DNA of 64,000 nucleotides from Hyphomicrobiales bacterium (GTDB taxonomy: Bacteria; Pseudomonadota; Alphaproteobacteria; Rhizobiales; Rhizobiaceae). The DNA lies in assembly GCA_900465915.1 (NCBI GenBank), contig UBKJ01000017.1, positions 186,001 through 250,000 of the forward strand. Reading direction: 5' to 3'. This document shows positions 54,385 through 64,000 of the stretch, in pieces. How positions within the stretch are numbered: position 1 is the stretch's first letter; each line of letters starts with the position of its first letter. The position numbers and the translations under genes are program-made. The notes beneath the pieces are model-generated. The model was not told the origin of the DNA. It saw only the letters and a list, made by a program, of their open reading frames with translations, and searched no databases.

Positions 54385-54417
54385 CAGCCCGGAAGCGCGC
54401 GCTTCCGGGCTGTTTTC
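54385..54417 (+). terminator. Intrinsic terminator or attenuator between purC and purS
   Basis: CAGCCCGGAAGCGC (54385-54398) pairs perfectly with GCGCTTCCGGGCTG (54399-54412), then TTTTC. The stem sits 10 bases after the purC stop and 33 bases before purS. Because purS and purQ follow in the same direction, it may be a partial terminator that lowers purSQ relative to purC. Confidence 0.8.
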
Positions 54418-54444
54418 TTCGTTGAACCGACAGGAACTCATAGA

Positions 54445-54687
54445 GTGATCAAGGCACGCGTCACCGTCACACTGAAAAACGGCGTTCTCGACCCGCAGGG
54501 CAAGGCCATCGTCGGCGCGCTGGGCAGCCTCGGCTTCGAAGGCGTCCATTCCGCGCGGCAGGGCAAGGTGTTCGACCTCGAACTCGCCGCCGCCGACAAG
54601 GCCGCCGCCGAGACGAGCCTCAAGGCCATGTGCGAACAGCTTCTCGCCAATACGGTGATCGAAGACTACGCCATCGAAATCCGCTGA
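54445..54687 (+). CDS. purS: Phosphoribosylformylglycinamidine synthase subunit PurS
   Basis: PurS is the 80-residue bridge subunit that docks PurQ to the small-type PurL. It shows [46 protein letters not shown] and the acidic C-terminus. GTG at 54445 has AGGAA about 7 bases upstream. purQ starts 20 bases downstream. Confidence 0.95.
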   Translation: MIKARVTVTLKNGVLDPQGKAIVGALGSLGFEGVHSARQGKVFDLELAAADKAAAETSLKAMCEQLLANTVIEDYAIEIR

Positions 54688-54706
54688 TCCTTCGGAGCAG
54701 ACGCCC

Positions 54707-55378
54707 ATGAAATCCGCCGTCATCCTCCTTCCCGGCCTCAACCGCGACCGCGACATGATCGCCGCGCTGACGAAAATCACCGGCAAGCCGCCGGTGACCG
54801 TCTGGCAGACCGATACGAGCATTCCCGACGACGTGGACCTGATCCTCATCCCCGGCGGCTTCTCCTATGGCGACTATCTGCGCTGCGGCGCGATCGCGGC
54901 CCGCATGCCGGTGCTGCGGGCGGTGCGCGAGAAGGCCGAGAAGGGCGTGATGGTGATGGGCGTGTGCAACGGCTTCCAGATCCTGCTCGAAGCGGGCCTG
55001 CTGCCCGGCGCGCTGATGCGCAACGCCTCGCTGAAATTCGTCTGCCGCGAGGTGAAGCTCGAAGTCTCCAACGCCAACACCGCCTTCACGCGCGGCTACA
55101 AGCCGGGCCAGATCATCCGCTGCCCGGTGGCGCATCACGACGGCAATTATTTTGCCGACGCCGAGACGCTGAAGCGGCTCGAGGGCGAAGGCCAGGTCGT
55201 GTTCCGTTACGCGGAAGGCACCAATCCGAACGGCTCGATCAACGACATCGCCGGCGTCGTCAATGCGCGCGGCAACGTGCTGGGCATGATGCCGCATCCC
55301 GAAAACCTGATCGAAGCCGCCCATGGCGGCGACGACGGGCGGGCGCTGTTCGCCGGCGCGCTGGGCCTCGCCGCCTGA
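54707..55378 (+). CDS. purQ: Phosphoribosylformylglycinamidine synthase subunit PurQ
   Basis: PurQ is the glutaminase of the FGAM synthase complex. The 223-residue protein has the class I amidotransferase nucleophile Cys in [20 protein letters not shown] and the catalytic His/Glu in [15 protein letters not shown]. It works with PurS (54445) and PurL, which lies 3.2 kb away, separated by the GST, lipoprotein, DUF1127 and MocR genes. Confidence 0.97.
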   Translation: MKSAVILLPGLNRDRDMIAALTKITGKPPVTVWQTDTSIPDDVDLILIPGGFSYGDYLRCGAIAARMPVLRAVREKAEKGVMVMGVCNGFQILLEAGLLPGALMRNASLKFVCREVKLEVSNANTAFTRGYKPGQIIRCPVAHHDGNYFADAETLKRLEGEGQVVFRYAEGTNPNGSINDIAGVVNARGNVLGMMPHPENLIEAAHGGDDGRALFAGALGLAA

Positions 55379-55485
55379 TCGGCGGCGGCCCCGCGGGCGG
55401 TTGAGGAAAAGGCGCTGGCGCGCCACGTGGTTTCGTGGCAGCGTGTCCCTCTCGAAGCAAATGATTTGATTCAGGGGCGCATTCC

Positions 55486-56133
55486 ATGCAGCTTTATTCC
55501 CGGCCTCTCTCCCCCTATTCGGCTTTCGCGCGCGGCGTGCTCTATCTCAAGGACCTGCCGTTCAAGCTCGTCACCCCGTCCTATCCGTTGCCGGCCGATT
55601 TCAACGAGATCAATCCGCTGCGGCGCATTCCGGTGCTGATCACCAGCTCCGGCGAGAAACTGTTCGAGGCCGCGGTGATCGCGGAATATCTCGAGGACCA
55701 TTTCCCGGAAAAATCCGTCCTGCCCGGCAGCCCGCGCGAGCGCGCGCTGATCCGGCTGTTCGCGCGGCTGACGGAACTGGAAGTGCTGGAGCCGGCGATG
55801 AAGCTCTTCATCCTGCTCAGCAAGGCCGAGAAGGACACGGCCTCCATCGACCGGCTGTTCGAGAAGCTGCATGCGGGCCTCGCGCTTCTGGAAAGCCGCC
55901 ACGCCTCCGCCGCCTTCGCGCTCGGCGACGCGCCCACGCTGGCCGACGCCTGGCTCTTGCCGGTGCGCTTCATCGCCGAGCCGCTGAAGAAACTGTCGGA
56001 GCGCGGCGACCTCACCGGAAAATACCCCAAATTCGACGCCTACGCCGCCAAGGCCAAGCAGCATCCGGCCTTCGAGCGCATCTGGAACGAGATGCATGAC
56101 GGGCTGAAAGCCTTCATGCCGCAACTCGCCTAG
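55486..56133 (+). CDS. Glutathione S-transferase family protein
   Basis: A 215-residue GST with an N-terminal thioredoxin fold (MQLYSRPLSPYSAFARGVLYLKDLPFKLV; no catalytic Cys at the usual place) and IPVLITSSGEKLFEAAVIAEYLEDHFPE, followed by a helical C-terminal domain. The gene lies in the purQ-purL interval, a common position for a GST in Hyphomicrobiales, but a link to purine synthesis is not established. Confidence 0.88.
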   Translation: MQLYSRPLSPYSAFARGVLYLKDLPFKLVTPSYPLPADFNEINPLRRIPVLITSSGEKLFEAAVIAEYLEDHFPEKSVLPGSPRERALIRLFARLTELEVLEPAMKLFILLSKAEKDTASIDRLFEKLHAGLALLESRHASAAFALGDAPTLADAWLLPVRFIAEPLKKLSERGDLTGKYPKFDAYAAKAKQHPAFERIWNEMHDGLKAFMPQLA

Positions 56134-56165
56134 AGCGCCGATCCGACGGAATCGGATCGGCGCTC
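56133..56165. repeat. Palindromic repeat, likely terminator of the GST gene
   Basis: GAGCGCCGATCCGA (56133-56146) and TCGGATCGGCGCTC (56152-56165) form a perfect 14-bp stem with CGGAA loop, starting at the GST stop codon. The following TATTTGTTTTCGCCGCATTG resembles short intergenic repeats common in Rhizobiales. It can act as a terminator. Confidence 0.75.
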
Positions 56166-56264
56166 CGGCTATTTGTTTTCGCCGCATTGATGCGACGCCG
56201 AACCTTGCCGTTCGGCTGCAAAATGCTCCAGCCTTCCCTTCATTCCGATCCCTGGAAAACCATC

Positions 56265-56657
56265 TTGACCCAAAAGACCTTCGCCCTCCTGGCCGTCCTC
56301 GCGCTCTTCGCCGGCTGCGCCCAGCACCCCGCGCCCAGCCCGTCCACGGCCGACCGCAGCCGCGCCGCCCTGCCGACCATGGAGCGCGTCGCGCTGGCGG
56401 CCAATAGCTGCTGGTTCAAGTCGAAGGACAAGGATTTCAAGGGCTATGCGCTGGCTCCGGAGCTGAACTCCTATTCCGGCCGCCCGCGCATCCTGGTGGT
56501 TCCCGCGCATAATCCGGGCGCGCGGCCGCTTCTGGTGGTGCAGGCGGAAGGCAACCCGGCGCGGGTCGAGACTTTTGGGCCGATGCTGCAGCAGGCGCAT
56601 GGCGGCCGCATCTCGGCCGACGTCAACCGCTGGGCCGCCGGCCAGTCGGGCTGCTGA
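56265..56657 (+). CDS. Small lipoprotein, uncharacterised
   Basis: The product starts at TTG 56265 and has a clear lipoprotein signal: TQKTFALLAVLALFAGC with lipobox LFAGC. The mature part of about 114 residues contains ERVALAANSCWFKSKDKDFKGYALAPELNSYSGRPRILVV and ends SADVNRWAAGQSGC with a terminal Cys. I do not recognise a family function. The ATGs at 56187 and 56223 would place coding sequence inside the palindromic repeat tail; the TTG fits the signal peptide and has GGAAA upstream. Confidence 0.78.
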   Translation: MTQKTFALLAVLALFAGCAQHPAPSPSTADRSRAALPTMERVALAANSCWFKSKDKDFKGYALAPELNSYSGRPRILVVPAHNPGARPLLVVQAEGNPARVETFGPMLQQAHGGRISADVNRWAAGQSGC

Positions 56658-56662
56658 GCCCA

Positions 56663-56956
56663 TCAGCGCAGGCGAAGCCACACTTTGCGCGCTTCCCGGC
56701 CGGCCTCGGCCGGGCCGACGCCGATGTCGAGCAACTGGCTGTCGCTCAACGCCCGCAGCGCCAGGCGGCCGCGGCGTATCTCCCGCCACAGCGCAAGCCT
56801 CGCCGCAAGGCGGGGCATGAAGCCTTCCGGCAGGACGACGTCCTCCACCCGTGCGACATGCGGATGCAGGCCGGGCGCCAGATCGGCCGGACGGTCCACG
56901 CCGGGCGTCGGCAGAATTGTATCGATTGTATCTGTTCCCGGTCTGAAATAGTACAT
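56663..56956 (-). CDS. DUF1127 domain-containing protein, divergent from the MocR gene
   Basis: The 97-residue protein has a ~45-residue N-terminal extension with TIDTILPTPG and a C-terminal DUF1127 domain (WREIRRGRLALRALSDSQLLDIGVGPAEAGREARKVW). GAGAGGAAGCC lies directly before ATG 56956. DUF1127 genes divergent from MocR-type regulators are common in Rhizobiales and suggest that the regulator controls it. No anti-SD hairpins follow this copy, unlike the one at 9923. Confidence 0.85.
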   Translation of the reverse strand: MYYFRPGTDTIDTILPTPGVDRPADLAPGLHPHVARVEDVVLPEGFMPRLAARLALWREIRRGRLALRALSDSQLLDIGVGPAEAGREARKVWLRLR

Positions 56957-57021
56957 GGCTTCCTCTCCGGCTCGCTTTCCGGCGCTTTCGGCTGAATAAT
57001 CTATGGAAACCGATCCTATAA

Positions 57022-57056
57022 TTGACTCCGGGACAGGTACAATTTACAAGTTGTAA
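57022..57056 (+). promoter_or_regulatory. Promoter/operator of the MocR gene
   Basis: TTGACT (57022-57027) and TACAAG (57045-57050) form a -35/-10 pair with 17-base spacing; the palindrome TTACAA-G-TTGTAA (57044-57056) overlaps the -10. The ATG at 57059 lies within a few bases of the predicted transcription start, so the mRNA may be leaderless. TTGTAT half-sites recur in direct repeat inside the divergent DUF1127 gene (56917-56933). Confidence 0.55.
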
Positions 57057-57058
57057 CC

Positions 57059-58462
57059 ATGACAAATTGGCTTCCCGATCTTTCCGGCCGCACCGGCCCC
57101 ATTTATCTGCAACTGGCGGACGCCATCGAGGCGGCGATTGCGGACGGCGCGCTGCCGCTGGGGGCAAAATTGCCGCCGCAGCGCAACCTGGCCTTCGACC
57201 TGAAGGTGACAATCGGCACAATCGGGCGCGCCTATGCGCTGGCGCATGAGCGCGGGCTGGTCGGCGGCGAAGTGGGGCGCGGCACCTATGTGCTGGGCGA
57301 GGAATCGTCGGCCGGGGCCGCCGTCTCCGCGCTTTCCGGCACGAGGCCGGTGGAGATACCGGACGAGAAGATCCGTTTCGACGTCACCTCCGCCCCCGAT
57401 GTCGGCCAGCATGCGGCGCTGGCGCGCATCGCCGCCGGCATCCACCGCGATTTTCCGCAGGACATCGTCAATTATTCGCGCCACGTCCCGCCACATTGGC
57501 TGGAGGCGGGCCGGCAATGGCTGTCGCGGCCGGACTGGCGGCCGGAGGCCGATTCCATCGTCGTCACCAACGGCGCGCAGGCGGCGGCGATGGCGATCAT
57601 CGCCGCCTTCACCGCGCCCGGCGACCGCATCCTGTTCGAGAACCTGACCTATGCGCAGGTCACCCGCTCGGCGCGGCTGCTCGGACGGCGCGCCATTCCC
57701 TGCGGGCAGGACGAGCACGGGCTGATCCCGGAGGAGTTCGAACGCGCCTGCCGCCAGCAGCATCCGGCGCTGGCCTTCCTGATGCCGACGCTGCACAACC
57801 CCACCCTCGCCCATATGCCGGAAGAGCGCCGCCGCGCCGTGGCCGAGATCGCGCGGCGGCACAATGTCTGGCTGATCGAGGACGACATCTACGGCGTGAT
57901 GTGCGCGAGCGACGCGCCGCCGCTGGCCGCCTTGGCGCCGGAGCGCACCTTCCTCGTCTCCGGCCTGTCCAAGGCGGCGGCGGCGGGCGTCCGCTGCGGC
58001 TGGGTCGCCTGCCCGCCGCATTGCGCGGCGCGCGTCCGCGTCACCCACAAGATGCTGACCGGCGGCGCGCCCTTCCTTCTGGCCGAGACCGGCGCGCAAC
58101 TGGTGCTTTCGGGCGAGGCCGAGGCGATCCGCCGCGCCTGCGAGGCCGAGACGGCGGCGCGCGAGGCGATGGCGCGGCGCATCTTTTCCGGCTTCGACTT
58201 CCGCTCGAAGCCGAGCATTCCGTTCCTGTGGATGGGCCTGCCGGACCCGTGGCTGGCCGGCGCCTTCAAGGCGGCGGCCTATGAGAACGGAATCCTCATC
58301 GACGACGAGGACGAGTTCAAGGCAGGCCGCGTCGACATGGTCTATCACCGGGTCCGCATCGCCTTTTCCGCGCCGCGCGACCGGGCCGTGGTGGAAAAAT
58401 GCCTGCTGACCCTGCGCCGGCTGATGGAAAACGAACAGACCGGCTACGAAGGCAGCATCTGA
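57059..58462 (+). CDS. MocR-family PLP-dependent transcriptional regulator
   Basis: MocR regulators join a GntR-type winged helix to an aminotransferase fold that binds PLP as effector. The 467-residue protein has an N-terminal wHTH (GPIYLQLADAIEAAIADGALPLGAKLPPQRNLAFDLKVTIGTIGRAYALAHERGLV), then the aminotransferase domain with NGAQAAAMAII and the PLP Lys in FLVSGLSKAAAAGVRCGWV. Its target is unknown; the divergent DUF1127 gene is the likeliest. A palindrome overlapping its promoter suggests autoregulation. Confidence 0.93.
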   Translation: MTNWLPDLSGRTGPIYLQLADAIEAAIADGALPLGAKLPPQRNLAFDLKVTIGTIGRAYALAHERGLVGGEVGRGTYVLGEESSAGAAVSALSGTRPVEIPDEKIRFDVTSAPDVGQHAALARIAAGIHRDFPQDIVNYSRHVPPHWLEAGRQWLSRPDWRPEADSIVVTNGAQAAAMAIIAAFTAPGDRILFENLTYAQVTRSARLLGRRAIPCGQDEHGLIPEEFERACRQQHPALAFLMPTLHNPTLAHMPEERRRAVAEIARRHNVWLIEDDIYGVMCASDAPPLAALAPERTFLVSGLSKAAAAGVRCGWVACPPHCAARVRVTHKMLTGGAPFLLAETGAQLVLSGEAEAIRRACEAETAAREAMARRIFSGFDFRSKPSIPFLWMGLPDPWLAGAFKAAAYENGILIDDEDEFKAGRVDMVYHRVRIAFSAPRDRAVVEKCLLTLRRLMENEQTGYEGSI

Positions 58463-58511
58463 GCCGGGAAACCGGTATTTTCCTGTCGCGCTCGCGCCGG
58501 CTATGGGTTAA

Positions 58512-58540
58512 AGAACCCCCTTGAAAACTGACGGGGTTCT
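58512..58540 (+). promoter_or_regulatory. Leader hairpin before purL
   Basis: AGAACCCC (58512-58519) pairs perfectly with GGGGTTCT (58533-58540), 13-base loop, ending eight bases before the purL ATG. The 3' arm holds the only purine-rich stretch that could act as a ribosome site, so folding could hide it. Confidence 0.5.
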
Positions 58541-58548
58541 CCATTTCC

Positions 58549-60771
<2,223 letters not shown>

Positions 60772-60796
60772 TCGCGACGATCCCCGCAAATGAGTG

Positions 60797-60824
60797 TTGA
60801 CGCGCCCGCCGGGCGCGTTACGAT
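60797..60824 (+). promoter_or_regulatory. Candidate sigma70-type promoter before bolA
   Basis: TTGACG (60797-60802) and TACGAT (60819-60824) are 16 bases apart, 44 bases before the bolA ATG. The spacer contains the inverted repeat GCGCCC-GCC-GGGCGC. Confidence 0.45.
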
Positions 60825-60867
60825 TCAGGAATGATCATAAGCAGCCGGAATCGGCGGGAGAATTTGC

Positions 60868-61101
60868 ATGGCCATGGACGCACACGAGATCGAGAAGCTG
60901 ATCCGCGATGGGATTCCCGACGCAAAGGTGACGATCCGCGATCTCGCCGGCGACGGGGACCATTATGCGGCGGAAGTGGTGGCGGAAAGCTTTCGCGGCA
61001 AGTCGCGCGTGCAGCAGCACCAGATGGTCTATGACGCGCTGAAAGGCAATATGGGCGGCGTGCTGCACGCGCTCGCGCTGCAGACCAGCGTGCCGGAATA
61101 G
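60868..61101 (+). CDS. bolA: BolA family protein, partner of monothiol glutaredoxin
   Basis: The 77-residue protein matches small BolA proteins: DAHEIEKLIRDGIPDAKVTIRDLAGDGDHYAAEVVAESFRGKSRVQQHQMVYDALKGNMGGVLHALALQT. It has the conserved His/FxGKSRVxQHQxVY segment that ligates a [2Fe-2S] cluster with Grx4. grxD lies 164 bases downstream. Confidence 0.95.
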   Translation: MAMDAHEIEKLIRDGIPDAKVTIRDLAGDGDHYAAEVVAESFRGKSRVQQHQMVYDALKGNMGGVLHALALQTSVPE

Positions 61102-61265
61102 GGCATTTCGCCGCTTCGGCCCGATTTCGCCCAAAAGGGATGATTTCAGGACGGCGAAGCTTTATATGCTGAACGCTCCGCTTCGCGCCGGAACTTGATC
61201 CGGCGCAGTTTGTTTGACGCATGATTCCGCCCTCTCGCGGCGATCGTGCCCGGAAAGGAACCGAG

Positions 61266-61598
61266 ATGACCGGCATCAACGATTTTATCGCCAATGAAGT
61301 GAAGACCAACGACGTCGTGCTGTTCATGAAGGGCACGCCGGATTTCCCGCAATGCGGCTTCTCCGGCCAGGTCGTGCAGATCCTCGACTATCTCGGCGTC
61401 GGCTACAAGGGCGTCAACGTGCTCGCCTCGGACGAGCTGCGCCAGGGCATCAAGGAATTTTCGAGCTGGCCGACCATCCCGCAGCTCTACGTCAAGGGCG
61501 AGTTCGTCGGCGGCTGCGACATCGTGCGCGAGATGTTCCAGGCCGGCGAGCTGCAGACGCTGTTCACCGACAAGGGCATCGCCACCAAGGCCGCCTGA
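61266..61598 (+). CDS. grxD: Monothiol glutaredoxin Grx4-type
   Basis: Grx4 carries [2Fe-2S] clusters and with BolA reports iron status. The 110-residue protein has the CGFS active site in [20 protein letters not shown], and [30 protein letters not shown] for glutathione binding. AAAGGAA six bases before ATG 61266 supports this start. A terminator follows. Confidence 0.97.
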   Translation: MTGINDFIANEVKTNDVVLFMKGTPDFPQCGFSGQVVQILDYLGVGYKGVNVLASDELRQGIKEFSSWPTIPQLYVKGEFVGGCDIVREMFQAGELQTLFTDKGIATKAA

Positions 61599-61636
61599 GG
61601 ATCGGACGGCCGCACAGGCCGCCGCGACGTCATCCG

Positions 61637-61662
61637 AAAGGCGCCGTTCACGCGGCGCCTTT
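61637..61662 (+). terminator. Terminator after grxD
   Basis: AAAGGCGCCG (61637-61646) pairs with CGGCGCCTTT (61653-61662), 6-base loop, followed by a short pyrimidine run. Confidence 0.75.
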
Positions 61663-61736
61663 CCCGTTCCAGGATCGTCCGCGTCGCCGGACGCCACGCA
61701 TCGCCTCCCGCCGGGAGCGCCACGTCAGGAAAAGCC

Positions 61737-63017
61737 ATGCCGCTCGATATCCAGCACGCCGCGCCGGACCAGAAGACATCCTTGCGCGGGCGTGGGGAAT
61801 TCATCGGCCTCATCGCCGCCATCATGGCCATCAACGCGCTGGCCGTCGACATCATGCTGCCTGGCCTGCCGCAGATCGGCCAGAGCCTCGGCGTGCAGTC
61901 GGAAAACCACGTCCAGTTCGTCATCACCGCCTATCTGCTCGGCTTCGGCGCGTCGCAACTGTTCTACGGGCCGATCAGCGACCGCTTCGGCCGCCGCGCG
62001 CCGCTCTTCGTCGGGCTCGCGATCTATATCCTCGCGGCGCTGGGCGCGGCCACCGTCACCGACTTCACCACGCTGATCGTGCTGCGCGTCCTGCAGGGCC
62101 TCGGCGCGGCGGCCACCCGCGTCATCGCCGTCTCGGTGGTGCGCGACCGCTTCTCGGGCCGCCAGATGGCCGAGGTCATGTCGCTGGCGCTGATGGTGTT
62201 CATGATCCTGCCGGTGCTGGCGCCGGCGACGGGGCAGATCATCATGCTGTTCGGCCAGTGGCACCTGATCTTCCTGTTCATGGCCATCACCTCCTTCGCC
62301 ATCGGCCTGTGGGCCTTCATCCGCCTACCGGAAACCCTGCCGGTCGAGCATCGCCGGCCGCTGACCGTCCACAGCGTCATCGGCGGCTTCCGCATCGTGC
62401 TGACCAACCGCGTGGCGCTGTTCTACATGCTCGGCACGTCCTTCATCCTCGGCGCGCTGTTCGGATACATCAATTCGGCGCAGCAGATCTTTGTCGACAT
62501 CTACCATCTGGGCGCGCTGTTTCCGGCCGCCTTCGCCGCCGTGGCGATGACGCTGGCGCTGGCCTCCTTCCTCAATTCGCGGCTGGTCGGCCGCTTCGGC
62601 ATGCGCCGCATCTCGCACACCATGCTGTTCGTGTTCTGCGGCCTCAGCCTGTTGTGGATGGTGCTGTCGCGCAGCATGGGCGGCCCGGTGCCCTTCCCGC
62701 TGCTGATGACGATCTATATGGGCATCATGTTCTCGTTCAGCCTGGTCTCCGCCAATTTCAACGCGCTCGCCATGGAGCCGCTGGGCGAAGTGGCCGGCAC
62801 CGCCTCCTCCGTGCTCGGCTTCTCGCAGACGGTGATCGGCGCGGCGCTGGGCGCGGTGATCGGCCAGTCCTTCGACGGCACCACCACGCCGGTGGCGACG
62901 GGCTATTGCGTGCTGGGCTTCATGGCCGTCGCCTGCGTGGTCGTCGCCGAGCGCGGAAAACTGTTCCACCCGCACAACGCGCCGGTGCAGAGCGGGGCCG
63001 ACGCCGGCTTCCACTAA
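61737..63017 (+). CDS. Bcr/CflA-family multidrug MFS transporter
   Basis: The 426-residue MFS protein has twelve predicted membrane segments and the Bcr/CflA pattern: FIGLIAAIMAINALAVDIMLPGLPQIGQSLGV, then FGASQLFYGPISDRFGRRAPLFVGL with the MFS motif A, and RVLQGLGAAATRVIAVSVVRDRFSG. It probably exports drugs or other small molecules with proton exchange; no substrate can be named. A bidirectional terminator separates it from the convergent phosphatase gene. Confidence 0.92.
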   Translation: MPLDIQHAAPDQKTSLRGRGEFIGLIAAIMAINALAVDIMLPGLPQIGQSLGVQSENHVQFVITAYLLGFGASQLFYGPISDRFGRRAPLFVGLAIYILAALGAATVTDFTTLIVLRVLQGLGAAATRVIAVSVVRDRFSGRQMAEVMSLALMVFMILPVLAPATGQIIMLFGQWHLIFLFMAITSFAIGLWAFIRLPETLPVEHRRPLTVHSVIGGFRIVLTNRVALFYMLGTSFILGALFGYINSAQQIFVDIYHLGALFPAAFAAVAMTLALASFLNSRLVGRFGMRRISHTMLFVFCGLSLLWMVLSRSMGGPVPFPLLMTIYMGIMFSFSLVSANFNALAMEPLGEVAGTASSVLGFSQTVIGAALGAVIGQSFDGTTTPVATGYCVLGFMAVACVVVAERGKLFHPHNAPVQSGADAGFH

Positions 63018-63034
63018 GCTTCCGCTAAAAAGAA

Positions 63035-63052
63035 AGCCGCCTTCCGGCGGCT
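63035..63052. terminator. Bidirectional terminator between the MFS and IMPase-family genes
   Basis: AGCCGCC (63035-63041) pairs with GGCGGCT (63046-63052) around TTCC, with flanking GAAA and TTCTTTC stretches on the two sides. Confidence 0.8.
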
Positions 63053-63056
63053 TCTT

Positions 63057-63890
63057 TCATTCGGCCCATAGGGCGGCCTTGATGTCGCGCCAGCTCTCGC
63101 GATCGGGCGCGGCGACGATGCCACCGCCGACATGGGACGGACGATAGTCGCTCTCGTCCCAGCGCGCCAGATAGCCGCCGGCCTCCTGGTGGATCAGCGC
63201 GCCGGGCAGATGGTCCCACGGCATCAGCTTGTTATAGACCGCGAAATGCGCGCCGCCGGTGGCGATGATGCGATATTCGTGCGCGGCGCAGCGATAGCCG
63301 ATCGCGCCGAGGAAGCGGGCGTGGTTGCGCGCCAGGCGCGAGCGCATCGGCTCGTCCAGATAGGCCCAGGACACCGCGCCCGTCATGCGCTCGACCGTGT
63401 CGGCCGCCGCGACCCGCGCCGGAACCGTGGCGCCGTCGGACAGGCGCACATGGCTGCCGCCGCCCTTGACCGCCATGATGCAGTCCTTTCCGACCGGGTC
63501 GAGGATCAGCCCGGCCACCGTCTCGCCCTTGACCACCGCCGCCAGCATGACGCCGAACAGCGGCACGCCGGTGGCGAAGTTGAAGGTGCCGTCGACCGGG
63601 TCGATGGTGAAGGCGAGATCGGCCTCGCCCAGGCCCTCCAGCAGCGCCGGATCGTCGGAGCAGGCCTCCTCGCCGACGATCATCGCGCCGGGAAAGCGCT
63701 CCTTCAGCCGCGCGGTGATGAAGCGCTCGGCGTTGACGTCGGCCTCGGTGACGAGGTCGGCGGGCGAGGTCTTCTCGCGGATCGCGCCGGCCTCCAGCCG
63801 GCGGAAGCGCGGCATGATCTCCTTCTCCGCCGCCTCGGCCAGAAGGGCCGTCAGCCAGTCGATCTGTTTTTCGTCAAAGCGCATTGTCAT
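63057..63890 (-). CDS. Inositol monophosphatase family protein
   Basis: The 277-residue product has the IMPase metal and phosphate motifs: [35 protein letters not shown], and [21 protein letters not shown]. It may be a SuhB-type phosphatase or a HisN-type histidinol-phosphatase; the sequence alone does not decide. Its start overlaps the 3' end of an upstream gene on the same strand by 17 bases. Confidence 0.9.
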   Translation of the reverse strand: MTMRFDEKQIDWLTALLAEAAEKEIMPRFRRLEAGAIREKTSPADLVTEADVNAERFITARLKERFPGAMIVGEEACSDDPALLEGLGEADLAFTIDPVDGTFNFATGVPLFGVMLAAVVKGETVAGLILDPVGKDCIMAVKGGGSHVRLSDGATVPARVAAADTVERMTGAVSWAYLDEPMRSRLARNHARFLGAIGYRCAAHEYRIIATGGAHFAVYNKLMPWDHLPGALIHQEAGGYLARWDESDYRPSHVGGGIVAAPDRESWRDIKAALWAE

Positions 63891-64000
63891 TCTCCCCGGA
63901 AGCGAGCGTCAGGCCCGCGAAATCGAACAGCTTGCGGTCCAGCAGATGGCTGGGGCGCACATTGGTCATGGCGCGGATCATCGTGTCCTTGCGGCCCGGC
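63874..64000 (-). CDS. C-terminal part of an unidentified protein, cut by the window edge
   Basis: Forty-one residues are visible, including [19 protein letters not shown] and [16 protein letters not shown], followed by a TGA at 63874-63876. The stop overlaps the phosphatase gene start, so the two are translationally coupled. I cannot name the family from this fragment. Confidence 0.55.
   Translation of the reverse strand, partial: PGRKDTMIRAMTNVRPSHLLDRKLFDFAGLTLASGENDNAL

Noticed and set aside
56657..56663. Second anti-SD hairpin array after the DUF1127 gene at 56663
   Set aside because: Only six bases separate it from the lipoprotein stop and no CCTCC loops were found there.

Overview
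The window is a high-GC chromosomal segment from an alphaproteobacterium, most likely of the order Hyphomicrobiales (Rhizobiales). The placement rests on an AcpXL-type very-long-chain fatty acid (VLCFA) / lipid A cluster, an ExoR homologue next to an exonuclease III gene, bacterial homologues of the mitochondrial complex I proteins NDUFA12, NDUFAF3 and NDUFAF6, the F1 inhibitor zeta subunit beside purC, and the block nlpD-pcm-surE-serS-tatCBA-scpBA-nagZ-SPOR-argS-dgt. I cannot fix the genus. No phage, insertion sequence, CRISPR array or plasmid module was seen; this is core chromosome.

Layout. 0-7.7 kb: end of accC, then aat, DUF2155, NDUFA12, a GNAT acetyltransferase, gatB, tig and uppP. 7.8-10.3 kb: tRNA-Leu(UAG), the DUF2157/GDYXXLXY membrane pair, then a 47-residue DUF1127 gene followed by four tandem stem-loops that each carry a CCTCC-type anti-Shine-Dalgarno loop. 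10.3-15.7 kb: trmFO, then the minus-strand run yajC-secDF-Mth938/NDUFAF3-like-NDUFAF6-like. 15.8-31.4 kb: a DUF815 ATPase and the long minus-strand run dgt, argS, SPOR protein, nagZ, scpA, scpB, tatA, tatB, tatC, serS, surE, pcm, nlpD. 31.5-43.4 kb: erpA-like, xth, exoR, a UDG-family gene, an Lrp regulator, cobT, cobS-DUF1289, dusA, a HAD phosphatase, phnM-DUF1045, a KDG-kinase-like gene and galM.

43.6-48.5 kb: acpXL-fabF2XL-fabF1XL-dehydrogenase-lpxXL, the machinery expected to build and attach the C28-type VLCFA of lipid A, followed by rpe and purB. 50.6-61 kb: a VOC dioxygenase, an RBBP9-type hydrolase, an HpaI-type aldolase, the F1 zeta inhibitor, purC-purS-purQ, a GST, a lipoprotein, a divergent DUF1127/MocR pair and purL. 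60.8-64 kb: bolA-grxD (Fe-S/iron sensing), a Bcr/CflA transporter, an inositol monophosphatase-family gene and an unidentified partial gene.

The two most interesting signals are: (i) the DUF1127 gene with its four-hairpin array, which resembles the CcaF1-CcsR1-4 stress sRNA locus of Rhodobacter and the 'cuckoo' anti-SD RNAs; and (ii) the paired ketosynthases of the VLCFA cluster, where one is fully catalytic and the other has Glu in place of the active-site Cys and has lost one active-site His and the Lys. That makes it look like a chain-length-factor partner. The dehydratase gene usually found in this cluster is also absent here.
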